Shown piece by piece: positions 1-5,779 of a stretch of DNA of 10,152 bases; the first letter of the stretch is position 1, and every line of letters begins with the position of its first letter. A program made the translations under genes and the position numbers. The notes under the pieces were generated by a model, which was not told where the DNA came from, ran no database searches, and saw only the letters and a program-made list of their open reading frames with translations. Origin of the DNA: Chloroflexota bacterium (GTDB lineage: Bacteria; Chloroflexota; Dehalococcoidia; SM23-28-2; RBG-16-64-32); NCBI GenBank assembly GCA_022560365.1, contig JADFTG010000023.1:1-10152 (forward strand). Reading direction: 5' to 3'.

Positions 1-180
1 GTGGATGCCGCCCGCATCCTCGGCATTCACCCGCAAAGTTTGCGGCGCCTGATCAAGCAGAAGAAGGTGCCGGCCGTCCTCTTCGCCGGCAAGTACCTGA
101 TTGAGCGTCACGCGCTCCAGCAGTTCAAGTCGAACTACGATCCGCGACCTGGCCGCAAGGCCATCCGCCGTCTCCTCTAG
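1..180 (+). CDS. Small HTH (excisionase/MerR-like) DNA-binding protein, 5' partial
   Basis: Frame 1 is open from the first base to TAG at 178-180, giving 59 residues; the gene probably begins before the window. The visible part reads AARILGIHPQSLRRLIKQKK followed by a short wing (VPAVLFAGKYLI) and ERHALQQF. That is the usual layout of the HTH_17/excisionase family: helix 2 and recognition helix, a two-strand wing ending in a conserved hydrophobic-Tyr-Leu-Ile segment, then a helix. A basic tail (PGRKAIRRLL) ends the protein. Members bind DNA as phage excisionases or as small regulators; no integrase or phage gene is visible here, so a general regulator is as likely. It converges on the phosphoribosyltransferase gene with a 10-bp gap. 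The GTG at base 1 could be a start or an internal Val. Confidence 0.75.
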   Translation: MDAARILGIHPQSLRRLIKQKKVPAVLFAGKYLIERHALQQFKSNYDPRPGRKAIRRLL

Positions 181-190
181 GGCGTCCGGC

Positions 191-853
191 CTACTCGACG
201 CCCCGCTCAGACCGCCGCTGCTGAAGGTAATCGATGCTCTTGCGGTACCATTGCTCGTCGATCTTTTCGCTCGCCATCAAGTAGTTGAGCATCGCCTCAA
301 GCCCGAGGATTGAGATCAGGTTGTATCCTCGCGCCTTCAGACGTTCGCGGGCGCCCTCCTGGCGGTCGACCAGCACGAGCACATCGCGGACGAGCAGGCC
401 GGCGTTCGTGCGCAGGAACGTTGCCGTCTCGACGATGCCGCCGCCTGTTGTTACGAGGTCGTCGATGAGGAGCACGTGTTCGCCTTCCTCGTAGACGCCT
501 TCGACGAAGACGCGGCTGCCGTTGCGCTCCTTCGCCGGGTGGACGTAGATCATCGGTGTCGTGGTGCGCAGCGAGAAGGCCGTCGCCAGGTGCAGGCCGC
601 CAAATGGGATGCCGCAGACGCGCTGGAACGGCTGCACCTGTGGGTGGCGCATGGATTGCAGGGTCTGCACTTTCTCCTGCATCACGCGGGCTGCGCGCGC
701 CAGCGCCCGAGGGTTGCTAACGAGCTTGCGCAGGTTGACGTAGACCGGAGAGTTGATCGTAGTCCGGCCCATGGTGAAGTCGCCGAACTGCACGGCGTCC
801 ACTTCGTGCAACGCCTGCGCGAGCCACTGATTACCTACGTCTTCAGCTGCCAT
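191..853 (-). CDS. pyrE: Orotate phosphoribosyltransferase-family protein
   Basis: A 220-residue protein of the type I phosphoribosyltransferase fold. OPRTase transfers orotate onto PRPP to give OMP in pyrimidine synthesis. The PRPP-binding motif VLLIDDLVTTGGG is at residues 127-139 with the two acidic residues D131-D132. The N-terminal part (FGDFTMG... SPVYVNLRKL, about 23-44) matches the OPRTase entry region, and the C-terminal part (LVDRQEGARERLKARG) resembles the OPRT half of UMP synthase. Oddity: the mobile catalytic loop, normally Arg-Lys-x-x-Lys-x-His-Gly, reads HPAKERNG (105-112), so the usual Arg, Lys, Lys and His are not in register. The family is clear; true OPRTase activity is less certain. 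I chose ATG 853 because homologues start near MAAEDVGNQ. An in-frame ATG at 904 would add 17 atypical residues. Neither start has a clear Shine-Dalgarno. It lies downstream of the DinB gene on the same strand, separated by a promoter and an attenuator-like hairpin. Confidence 0.8.
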   Translation of the reverse strand: MAAEDVGNQWLAQALHEVDAVQFGDFTMGRTTINSPVYVNLRKLVSNPRALARAARVMQEKVQTLQSMRHPQVQPFQRVCGIPFGGLHLATAFSLRTTTPMIYVHPAKERNGSRVFVEGVYEEGEHVLLIDDLVTTGGGIVETATFLRTNAGLLVRDVLVLVDRQEGARERLKARGYNLISILGLEAMLNYLMASEKIDEQWYRKSIDYLQQRRSERGVE

Positions 854-860
854 TGGCGGG

Positions 861-913
861 AAAAATAATAGGCCCCTGCCGCACGGGTCGCCCTTCAGGC
901 GCATTCTGGGGCC
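861..913 (-). terminator. Attenuator-like hairpin with U-rich tail upstream of the OPRTase gene
   Basis: In minus-strand RNA sense, GGCCCC (913-908) can pair with GGGGCC (876-871). An inner hairpin CGCC-TGAAG-GGCG sits in the loop. The outer arm is followed directly by TATTATTTTT (870-861). Because a consensus-like promoter lies just upstream (959-930) and the coding start just downstream (853), this would act as a leader attenuator rather than only as a terminator of the DinB gene. The long loop of about 31 nt weakens the case. The same TATTAT could instead be a -10 box giving a leader of about 5 nt. Confidence 0.4.
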
Positions 914-929
914 GTGAAAAGACAGCGCG

Positions 930-959
930 ACGATAGCACCGCGCGAGCAACGCTGTCAA
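930..959 (-). promoter_or_regulatory. Sigma70-type promoter for the OPRTase gene
   Basis: On the minus strand a perfect -35 TTGACA (959-954) is followed after 18 bp by TATCGT (935-930), which matches TATAAT at four of six positions. Transcription would start near 923. That places a leader of about 70 nt, containing the hairpin at 913-861, before ATG 853, or about 19 nt before the alternative ATG 904. Confidence 0.5.
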
Positions 960-975
960 CACGTACCCTGCTGCT

Positions 976-1494
976 CTAGCGGCGCTGGTCCGGCTCGCCG
1001 TTCGTGAAGCGCGGCTTGTACGCTGGATCCCGGCCGCTCACCTGATCGCTGTGCATGCGGTCGTGCCGGTAGTAGGAGCGCAGCCACTGCATCACCGTGA
1101 GCGTGCCGAACATCTGCTGCGTCGCCGTCCGCTCGAACTGCTCCGCCTTGATGCCGTCGATTACGGCCTCGGTCAGCGCGCGCTGGCGGCGCATCTCCGC
1201 CAAGTGTTCCGCCGCGGTGTGGTCGTGCGCCTTCGTCAGGCTGATGGCCGGCGGCCCGCCGAAGACGTTATCGACGTTCGGGTTGTCCTCGGTCAGCGCC
1301 TTCTCCACCCAGGCGCGGTAGGCAGTCTCCATCTCGCAGAGGTGGGCCATCTGCTGCTTTGCGCTCCATTCGCCCTCGCCGCTGGTCGAGCGTTCGGCCC
1401 CGTCATCGCCCAGCGCCTCGAGGGCATCGAGGAGGTTGCCTCGCTCGGCCCGCATCTTCTCCTTCAGTTCTTGTACCTGTTCAACGGTCGCCAT
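976..1494 (-). CDS. DinB-superfamily protein (DinB_2-like)
   Basis: A 172-residue, mostly helical protein. It carries the DinB-type metal-binding histidine pattern: one His in WSAKQQMAHLCEMET (H51) and an H-x3-H pair in YYRHDRMHSDQV (H144, H148). DinB/YfiT-like four-helix-bundle proteins bind a divalent metal. Characterised members are thiol-dependent S-transferases or hydrolases, but most, including this one, have no known substrate. ATG 1494 is preferred over the in-frame upstream ATG at 1545 because AAAGGAG lies about 6 nt before it, and the upstream extension (MTGPSAEGDASPRKEP) looks non-homologous. It is divergent from the rhodanese gene (97 bp between starts) and upstream of the OPRTase gene on the same strand. 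No secretion signal or membrane segment is seen. Confidence 0.8.
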   Translation of the reverse strand: MATVEQVQELKEKMRAERGNLLDALEALGDDGAERSTSGEGEWSAKQQMAHLCEMETAYRAWVEKALTEDNPNVDNVFGGPPAISLTKAHDHTAAEHLAEMRRQRALTEAVIDGIKAEQFERTATQQMFGTLTVMQWLRSYYRHDRMHSDQVSGRDPAYKPRFTNGEPDQRR

Positions 1495-1539
1495 CCGCGG
1501 CTCCTTTCGCGGCGAAGCATCGCCTTCTGCGGAGGGGCC

Positions 1540-1555
1540 TGTCAACCGCTACAAT
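1540..1555. promoter_or_regulatory. Overlapping divergent promoter elements (DinB / rhodanese)
   Basis: TACAAT at 1550-1555 is a good -10 for the plus-strand rhodanese gene. It implies a start near 1562 and a leader of about 30 nt containing the Shine-Dalgarno. Its -35 is poor. On the opposite strand a perfect TTGACA (1545-1540) could be the -35 of the DinB gene, though the -10 expected 16-18 bp on (near 1522-1517) is weak. The two elements lie 4 bp apart, so divergent transcription would compete. Confidence 0.45.
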
Positions 1556-1591
1556 AGAAGCAGCGACTAGTTGGAAAAAGGAGCTCCAGAG

Positions 1592-1924
1592 ATGGCGACC
1601 AAGGACCCGCGCGAGCCATTCACCCGCATTAGCGTCGACGAAGCGAAAGAGATGATGGACGACGGCGCTGCCGTGATCGATGTCCGTGAGCCGCACGAAT
1701 ACACCGAAGGCCACGTGCCCGGGGCGGCCCTGATCCCGGTGAACAGCGTCTACAAACGTCGCGAGGAGCTACCGAAGGACCAGGATCTGATCTTCGTCTG
1801 CGCACTCGGTCAGCGCAGCGCCCTCGGAGCGGAGATGGCCGCCGCCGCCGGCCTCACGCGCCTCTTTAACCTCGAAGGCGGCACCGAGGCCTGGATCAAG
1901 TCGGGCCAGACCGTCGAAAAGTGA
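1592..1924 (+). CDS. Single-domain rhodanese-like sulfurtransferase
   Basis: A 110-residue protein consisting of one rhodanese domain. The family moves sulfane sulfur through a cysteine persulfide. Visible landmarks are the CH2A-like stretch VIDVREPHEYTEGHVPGA (28-45) and the active-site loop CALGQRS (70-76) with catalytic C70, followed by NLEGGTEAW (93-101). The six-residue loop after the Cys fits GlpE/PspE-type single-domain sulfurtransferases and not the longer Cdc25-like loop. ATG 1592 is chosen because AAAAAGGAG (1575-1583) lies 8 nt upstream; the in-frame TTG at 1571 would put the Shine-Dalgarno inside the gene. No signal peptide, so cytoplasmic. Its stop overlaps the GTG of the HAD gene in GTGA (1921-1924), indicating translational coupling. 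The sulfur donor and acceptor cannot be read from the sequence. Confidence 0.9.
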   Translation: MATKDPREPFTRISVDEAKEMMDDGAAVIDVREPHEYTEGHVPGAALIPVNSVYKRREELPKDQDLIFVCALGQRSALGAEMAAAAGLTRLFNLEGGTEAWIKSGQTVEK

Positions 1925-2610
1925 CGCGGCCTCGCACCGTCCTCTTCGATATCGATAACACGCTGCTGTACACCGGCGGCGCCGGAGGCCACGCCATGAA
2001 CCGCGCCTTCGCCGAACTCTTCGGCGTCGACGACGGCTTCCGCAAGATCGAGTTCAGCGGGCGCACGGATCTATTCATCCTGCAGAGCGCTCTCAAGCAC
2101 GGCGAGATCGACGGCAGCCCGCACGAGCACATGGGCGCCTTCGTCAGCACCTACGCGCGACTGCTGCCTGAGTCGCTCGTCCAGCGCCAGGGCCACGTTC
2201 TGCCGGGCTTTCCTCAGCTGCTGGATTTGCTGCGCGAGGCTGGCGCGCAGATCGGCCTGGCGACGGGTAACTTCAGCGAGGGCGCGCGCCTCAAGCTTGA
2301 GTTCTACGAGCTGGCCGGTCATTTTGCCGGCGGCGGCTTCGGCGAAGTTAGCCTCGAACGGTCGGATGTCGTAGCAGCGGCGATCCGCGAGGTGGCCGAC
2401 GGAACGCAGCCGGAAGACGTCGTGGTCGTCGGCGACACGCCGCACGACATCACCGCCGCGCTCACCAACGGCGCGATCGGTGTCGGCGTCGCCACTGGCA
2501 ACTACAGCGTCGAAGAGTTACGAGAGTCCGGCGCGCACATCACGTTTGAGGACTTCTCGGACCACGAGTCAGCGGCGGAGCAGCTGCTGACGTTCGAGCC
2601 GGGCGTTTAA
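1921..2610 (+). CDS. HAD-superfamily hydrolase (phosphoglycolate phosphatase-like)
   Basis: A 229-residue HAD phosphohydrolase. Motif I is LFDIDNTLL with nucleophile D10 and acid/base D12. Motif II is GLATGNF with T115. Motif III is probably K125 in ARLKLE. Motif IV is VVVGDTPHD with D172 and D176. A helical cap of roughly 80 residues lies between motifs I and II, as in subfamily IA enzymes such as phosphoglycolate phosphatase (Gph) and beta-phosphoglucomutase. All catalytic residues are present, so the protein should be active on a small phosphate monoester; the substrate cannot be read. GTG 1921 overlaps the rhodanese stop by 4 nt and falls 9 residues before D10, the normal distance. The gene ends in TAA inside TTAA (2607-2610), which is also the stop of the convergent ATPase gene. 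Confidence 0.88.
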   Translation: MTRPRTVLFDIDNTLLYTGGAGGHAMNRAFAELFGVDDGFRKIEFSGRTDLFILQSALKHGEIDGSPHEHMGAFVSTYARLLPESLVQRQGHVLPGFPQLLDLLREAGAQIGLATGNFSEGARLKLEFYELAGHFAGGGFGEVSLERSDVVAAAIREVADGTQPEDVVVVGDTPHDITAALTNGAIGVGVATGNYSVEELRESGAHITFEDFSDHESAAEQLLTFEPGV

Positions 2611-3455
2611 CCCGAGGCGTCTTCCCCCTGGGCCGCCGACACTGAGATGCCGAGCGCCTCGGCCTGGTATGCCAGCACCGCCTCGTTCACAGCCGGGATC
2701 GACGTGGCGGCTGCCTTGATGAGCCCCTCGAGGACACGTTGCCGGTCTGCGATCGTGTCGTCCATCTCGTCCGGCGTCAGCCCTGCCCACTGTGCGAACG
2801 CTTCGCGCACGCCCCGCTGCGGGAAGAGCCGGAATGTGTCATCATCCCGGTTCCACTCGGCGGCGCGCGAAATGCGGTGGCCGTCGCCGTCTGCCTCCAG
2901 CATCGCCACTTCGGTGATGCGGCGGATGATTCCCTGCTGGCGTCCGATGAACATCGGTACGATGAACGTCAGGTGCGCGACGTGGCTCTTCGGTATCGCC
3001 AGGTCCCGCTCCAGTTGCGCAAGGACGCCGTCGACGGTGTCGGCGTGCATCGTCGTGCCCAGGCGGTAGCCTTCTGAGAGCAGTTCGAACGTCTTTCGGG
3101 CGTGGTCGTCCCAGGTGTAGACGGGGATGTGGTCGCTCATCTCGTTGACCAGGATGTACGTGTCGTACTCGGGCGATACTGGCGGCAGCGCGAACGTCTC
3201 GCTCACGCCGCGCGTGAAGTAGACGAGCGTGTCTGGCAGGGTGAACGACATCAGCGCGCTCAGTGTCGTCGTCTTGCCGCTCGACGGTGGGTCGGCGGCG
3301 ATGATCAGCGAGGCGCCGCGCTCCATCGCCACCCAGAACATTGCCGCCACCTCCGCCGACAGGTTGCCAGCCATGATCAGCTCGGCGATCGACATCGGCG
3401 TTGGTGGCTCCCAGTGCCACCCCCACCAGCTCGTCGGCTGGTTTAGCGCTCGCAT
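2607..3455 (-). CDS. Compact type II/IV secretion-type ATPase (CpaF/VirB11/PilT-like), orphan
   Basis: A 282-residue protein aligned by eye to the C-terminal ATPase domain of CpaF/VirB11-type ATPases. SIAELIMAGNLSAEVAAMF (22-40) precedes a P-loop region DPPSSGKTTTLSAL (55-68). A Walker B-like strand YILVNEMSDH (100-109) supplies E105, and the His-box-like GYRLGTTMHADTVDGVLAQL (129-148) is close to the CpaF/VirB11 form. The usual N-terminal domain of 100 or more residues is missing; in its place is a short Trp/Pro-rich leader. The P-loop is unusual: the first Gly is Asp and the third position is Ser, while GKT is kept. No pilin, prepilin peptidase or inner-membrane platform gene is nearby. Start ATG 3455 is preferred over ATG 3473 because TATTAT (3467-3462) is 6 nt upstream, as in leaderless genes. 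The C-terminal 70 residues are helical and not recognised. Its role is unknown. Confidence 0.75.
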   Translation of the reverse strand: MRALNQPTSWWGWHWEPPTPMSIAELIMAGNLSAEVAAMFWVAMERGASLIIAADPPSSGKTTTLSALMSFTLPDTLVYFTRGVSETFALPPVSPEYDTYILVNEMSDHIPVYTWDDHARKTFELLSEGYRLGTTMHADTVDGVLAQLERDLAIPKSHVAHLTFIVPMFIGRQQGIIRRITEVAMLEADGDGHRISRAAEWNRDDDTFRLFPQRGVREAFAQWAGLTPDEMDDTIADRQRVLEGLIKAAATSIPAVNEAVLAYQAEALGISVSAAQGEDASG

Positions 3456-3461
3456 TTCTCG

Positions 3462-3467
3462 ATAATA
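3462..3467 (-). promoter_or_regulatory. -10 element of a leaderless promoter for the secretion-type ATPase
   Basis: On the minus strand TATTAT (3467-3462) is followed by six bases (CGAGAA) and then ATG at 3455. RNA would begin at or next to the A of ATG. There is no Shine-Dalgarno and no convincing -35. The alternative ATG at 3473 would lie upstream of this box. Confidence 0.5.
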
Positions 3468-3501
3468 CCCCACGCGCGTCCTGTCCCGGTCCCGGGTCTC
3501 C

Positions 3502-3510
3502 TGCTACAAT
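3502..3510 (+). promoter_or_regulatory. Extended -10 element of a leaderless promoter for the zinc dehydrogenase
   Basis: TGCTACAAT (3502-3510) is an extended -10 (TGn plus TACAAT), which can compensate for the absent -35. The GTG start at 3518 follows after 7 nt, so the transcript should start at or next to the start codon. The ATG at 3509-3511 overlaps the box and is therefore unlikely to be used. Confidence 0.5.
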
Positions 3511-3517
3511 GCCGCCC

Positions 3518-4525
3518 GTGCGCGCCGCTTTCTGTACCGCCAGGAACACGATCGAAGTCCGCGAGACGGACGACCCGCAGCCGGGCCCGGGCGAGGTTCT
3601 CGTTCGCGTGCGGCAGTGCGGCATCTGTGGCACCGACCTGCACTTCTACAATGGCGACCTGCCGCCGTCGCCCGCCTCGCTGGGCCACGAGTTCACGGGA
3701 GAAGTCGCGGCGCTGGGCGAAGGCGTCGAGGGGTTCGCCGAGGGCGACCGCGTCGCCATCGAGCCGATACGCTCCTGCCAGACGTGCAGCTACTGTCGCA
3801 GCGGCCATTACAACCTCTGCCGGGGCCGCGTCCTTCTCGGCGCCTACCATCCGGGCGGCCTCGCGGAGCACATCGCGGTTCCCGCGTACGCCCTCTACAG
3901 GCTCCCCGACAACGTCGACTTCGAGACTGGCGCGCTCGCTGAGCCGCTGGCGGTCTGCGTGCATGGCCTGCACATCGTCGGCCTCGGCGCCGGGGAGCGT
4001 GTGCTGGTGCTGGGCAGCGGGTCGATCGGTCTCTTCTCCGTGCTCGCGGCGCGTCACTCCGGTGCGAGCGAAGTGATCGCGACGTACCGCCACGACCACC
4101 AGGGCGAGGCCGCGGAGGCGATGGGCGCGACGCGCATCCTGAAGGACAGCGAGATCGAGAGCCTGAAGCGAGGAAGCGTTGACGTCGTCGTGGAGACGGT
4201 GGGTGGCAGCGCGCCGACGCTTGGCCAGGGGCTCGGGCTCGTGCGCTTCGGTGGCCGCGTTTCGGTGCTCGGGCTGTTCACGCAACCGGTGCAGCTGGAC
4301 GCGCTCTCGCTTATGCGCAACGAGATCACCGTCACCGGCGGCATCACCTACTGCCGGCCGGGCCAGCAGTCCGACTTCGACGTTGCCCTGGGCATCATCG
4401 CCGCCGACCCGGAGCGCGCGAGGCGGATCATCACGCACCGCTTCCCGCTGGCGGACACCGGTTCGGCGTTCGCCACGGCGGCGGACAAGAAGCAGGGCTC
4501 CCTCAAGGTGCATGTGCAGGTCTAG
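3518..4525 (+). CDS. Zinc-dependent medium-chain alcohol/polyol dehydrogenase
   Basis: A 335-residue MDR-superfamily oxidoreductase, probably acting on a polyol, secondary alcohol or sugar acid. The sorbitol/threonine dehydrogenase pattern is complete: catalytic zinc ligands C37 in CGICGTD, H57-E58 in LGHEFTG, and E142 in LAEPLAV. Structural zinc cysteines are C87, C90, C93 and C101 (C-x2-C-x2-C-x7-C). The Rossmann motif VLGSGSIG is at 164-171. The strand that follows ends VIATYRHDH, without the Asp that normally grips the NAD ribose, so NADP preference is possible. I chose GTG 3518 because homologues begin about 30 residues before CGIC and an extended -10 box lies 7 nt upstream. The open frame continues farther upstream into the ATPase promoter, but that part is not protein-like. 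The final TAG lies in CTAG, shared with the convergent membrane-protein gene. The exact substrate is not identifiable. Confidence 0.9.
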   Translation: MRAAFCTARNTIEVRETDDPQPGPGEVLVRVRQCGICGTDLHFYNGDLPPSPASLGHEFTGEVAALGEGVEGFAEGDRVAIEPIRSCQTCSYCRSGHYNLCRGRVLLGAYHPGGLAEHIAVPAYALYRLPDNVDFETGALAEPLAVCVHGLHIVGLGAGERVLVLGSGSIGLFSVLAARHSGASEVIATYRHDHQGEAAEAMGATRILKDSEIESLKRGSVDVVVETVGGSAPTLGQGLGLVRFGGRVSVLGLFTQPVQLDALSLMRNEITVTGGITYCRPGQQSDFDVALGIIAADPERARRIITHRFPLADTGSAFATAADKKQGSLKVHVQV

Positions 4526-4989
4526 CGCAGACGCGGCAGGAACGGGTTGCGGCGCAGGAACCGCGATATCACGAACGAGACCAGTGATATCACCAGCGCG
4601 CCGATGAACGCTGGCCAGAAGCCTTCGATCACGAACTTGATGCTCCACCAGTCGGACAACTGCTCCACGAGGAGCACGATCAGGGCGTTGACGACGAACA
4701 CGAAGAGGCCCAGCGTGATGAGCTGTAGCGGGCAGGTCATCAGCAGGAGCACCGGCCGCACCACCGCTCGCACCACGACGTAGATCGCGGCCGCCAACAG
4801 GAGCGCCTCTATGCCGTCGATTATGAAGCGGTCGGAGTCGTAGAAGACCTCGTTGACGAACCACTCGGCGGCCAGGAAGCCGACGATCGTGATGCCCCAG
4901 CGGACGAAGACGCGGACGATCCAGGGCACTTCGCCGCGGTCCCAGGGGGGCTCGCTGTAGTCCCAGTAGTTGTAGTGGATCTGGCGCAA
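4522..4989 (-). CDS. Membrane protein, YvlD / phage-holin-4 superfamily-like
   Basis: A 155-residue integral membrane protein. Four hydrophobic segments are predicted by eye: about 24-47, 57-84, 90-110 and 124-145. The stretch RPVLLLMTCPLQLITLGLF followed by VNALIVLLV (78-108) matches the hallmark of the YvlD/holin-4 family (Lys/Arg-Pro, Leu-x-x-Pro, Thr-Leu-Gly-Leu-Phe, Asn-Ala). The function of these proteins is poorly known; in Bacillus, YvlD is linked to envelope stress, and the phage-holin label does not by itself mean lysis. The N-terminus is rich in Trp, Tyr and Pro, and the C-terminus ends in basic residues. The best start is TTG 4989: it has no Shine-Dalgarno, but TGATATGAT lies about 9 nt upstream. 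In-frame alternatives are internal. It converges on the dehydrogenase gene and shares CTAG with it. Confidence 0.75.
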   Translation of the reverse strand: MRQIHYNYWDYSEPPWDRGEVPWIVRVFVRWGITIVGFLAAEWFVNEVFYDSDRFIIDGIEALLLAAAIYVVVRAVVRPVLLLMTCPLQLITLGLFVFVVNALIVLLVEQLSDWWSIKFVIEGFWPAFIGALVISLVSFVISRFLRRNPFLPRLR

Positions 4990-4998
4990 CTTGCCAGC

Positions 4999-5007
4999 AT
5001 CATATCA
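4999..5007 (-). promoter_or_regulatory. Extended -10 upstream of the YvlD-like gene
   Basis: On the minus strand TGATATGAT (5007-4999) is an extended -10 with TATGAT at 5004-4999. The TTG start at 4989 follows after 9 nt, which would give a leader of only about 3 nt. No -35 is recognisable. Confidence 0.35.
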
Positions 5008-5168
5008 GGCGTTGTGCCCGCTGCCGCCGCGACATGAGTCAGGCCCACGTCGAACCTGACCGATTGAGATTGCTCCGGCTGTCTGCTGCTCGATCGGGGG
5101 TGGAGGCCGCGCCGAAACGGGGTTGACCGGGGTGGGTGCCAGCGCACACGCTATCTTTGGAGGCACAA

Positions 5169-5675
5169 ATGGATGCATACAAGGCCGTCACGACCAAGCG
5201 CGATACGCGCCTCTACTCCAGCGAACCGATCGACGACGAGGTGCTGCGGCGCGTGCTCCAGGCGGGGCGGATGGCGGGATCTGCCAAGAACCGCGAGCCG
5301 TTCCGCTTCGTCGTCATCCGGGACAAGGAGCAGATGGCGAAGCTGGCGGAGTGCGGCGACTTCGCCCAGCCGCTCGGTCCGGCCACGGCGGCCGTAGCCG
5401 TCTGCCTGGACCCCGACGGCATGGACTTCGACGCCGGCCGCGCCGCTCAGAACATGATGATCGTGGCCTGGGACGAGGGCCTCGCATCGTGCCCGTTGCG
5501 CATTCACCACGCCGACTGCGGCCGCGAAGTGCTGGGCCTGCCGGAAGGTTGGCACATCGCCATCGTCGTAGCGCTGGGCCATCCGCAGCCGGGCACGCCG
5601 ATGTCGCAGGACCGCGCGCGCAAGCCGTTCGAGGAGTACGTGAGCTGGGAGCGCTTCGGCCAGTCGTCTCCGTAG
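5169..5675 (+). CDS. Nitroreductase-family FMN oxidoreductase
   Basis: A 168-residue protein of the nitroreductase fold, which uses FMN and NAD(P)H to reduce nitro groups, quinones or related substrates. Visible features are an N-terminal FMN phosphate-binding region (KRDTRLYSSEPI, 10-21), AGSAKNREPFRFVVI (36-50), the helix DAGRAAQNMMIVAWDEGLAS (88-107), the glycine-rich strand LGLPEGWHIAIVVALGHP (122-139) and a basic RKPFEEYV tail (151-158). It is shorter than classical NfsB (about 217 residues) and fits the compact nitroreductase subfamilies. ATG 5169 is chosen because GGAGG (5159-5163) lies 5 nt upstream; the longer frame from TTG 5136 lacks such a site. It is transcribed alone, flanked by a divergent membrane-protein gene and a 158-bp gap. 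Cytoplasmic; substrate unknown. Confidence 0.88.
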   Translation: MDAYKAVTTKRDTRLYSSEPIDDEVLRRVLQAGRMAGSAKNREPFRFVVIRDKEQMAKLAECGDFAQPLGPATAAVAVCLDPDGMDFDAGRAAQNMMIVAWDEGLASCPLRIHHADCGREVLGLPEGWHIAIVVALGHPQPGTPMSQDRARKPFEEYVSWERFGQSSP

Positions 5676-5779
5676 GAGGCGGGAGCTGCGGCGACGTTGC
5701 CGGTGACCTCGAACGGTTGGCTACGCCGACAAGGCGAAGCACACAAGATCGAAGTCTTCGTCAATCGCGCTAGTGAACC

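Noticed and set aside
1..180. HTH protein as a sign of a prophage or integrated element
   Set aside because: No integrase, attachment repeat, phage structural gene or tRNA is in the window; small HTH proteins of this kind are also common as chromosomal regulators.
851..904. N-terminal extension of the OPRTase-family protein from ATG 904
   Set aside because: The 17 extra residues do not fit the family and would be read from the attenuator-like hairpin. Not fully excluded, because that ATG is about 19 nt below the predicted transcription start.
1481..1714. Minus-strand frame covering the DinB/rhodanese intergenic region
   Set aside because: It overlaps the rhodanese start and the divergent promoter; composition is not protein-like.
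3443..4864. A 473-codon open frame on the minus strand across the dehydrogenase gene
   Set aside because: Longer than the true gene opposite but rich in Arg, His and Ala with no recognisable motif. It overlaps both the dehydrogenase, which has complete zinc and Rossmann motifs, and the YvlD-like gene. It is a high-GC shadow frame.
4522..4989. Holin of a lysis cassette
   Set aside because: The family name includes phage holin, but there is no endolysin or phage gene nearby, and the motif matches the chromosomal YvlD type.
5689..5702. CGGC-GACGTT-GCCG as a terminator after the nitroreductase gene
   Set aside because: Only a 4-bp stem and no T-run; expected by chance in GC-rich sequence.
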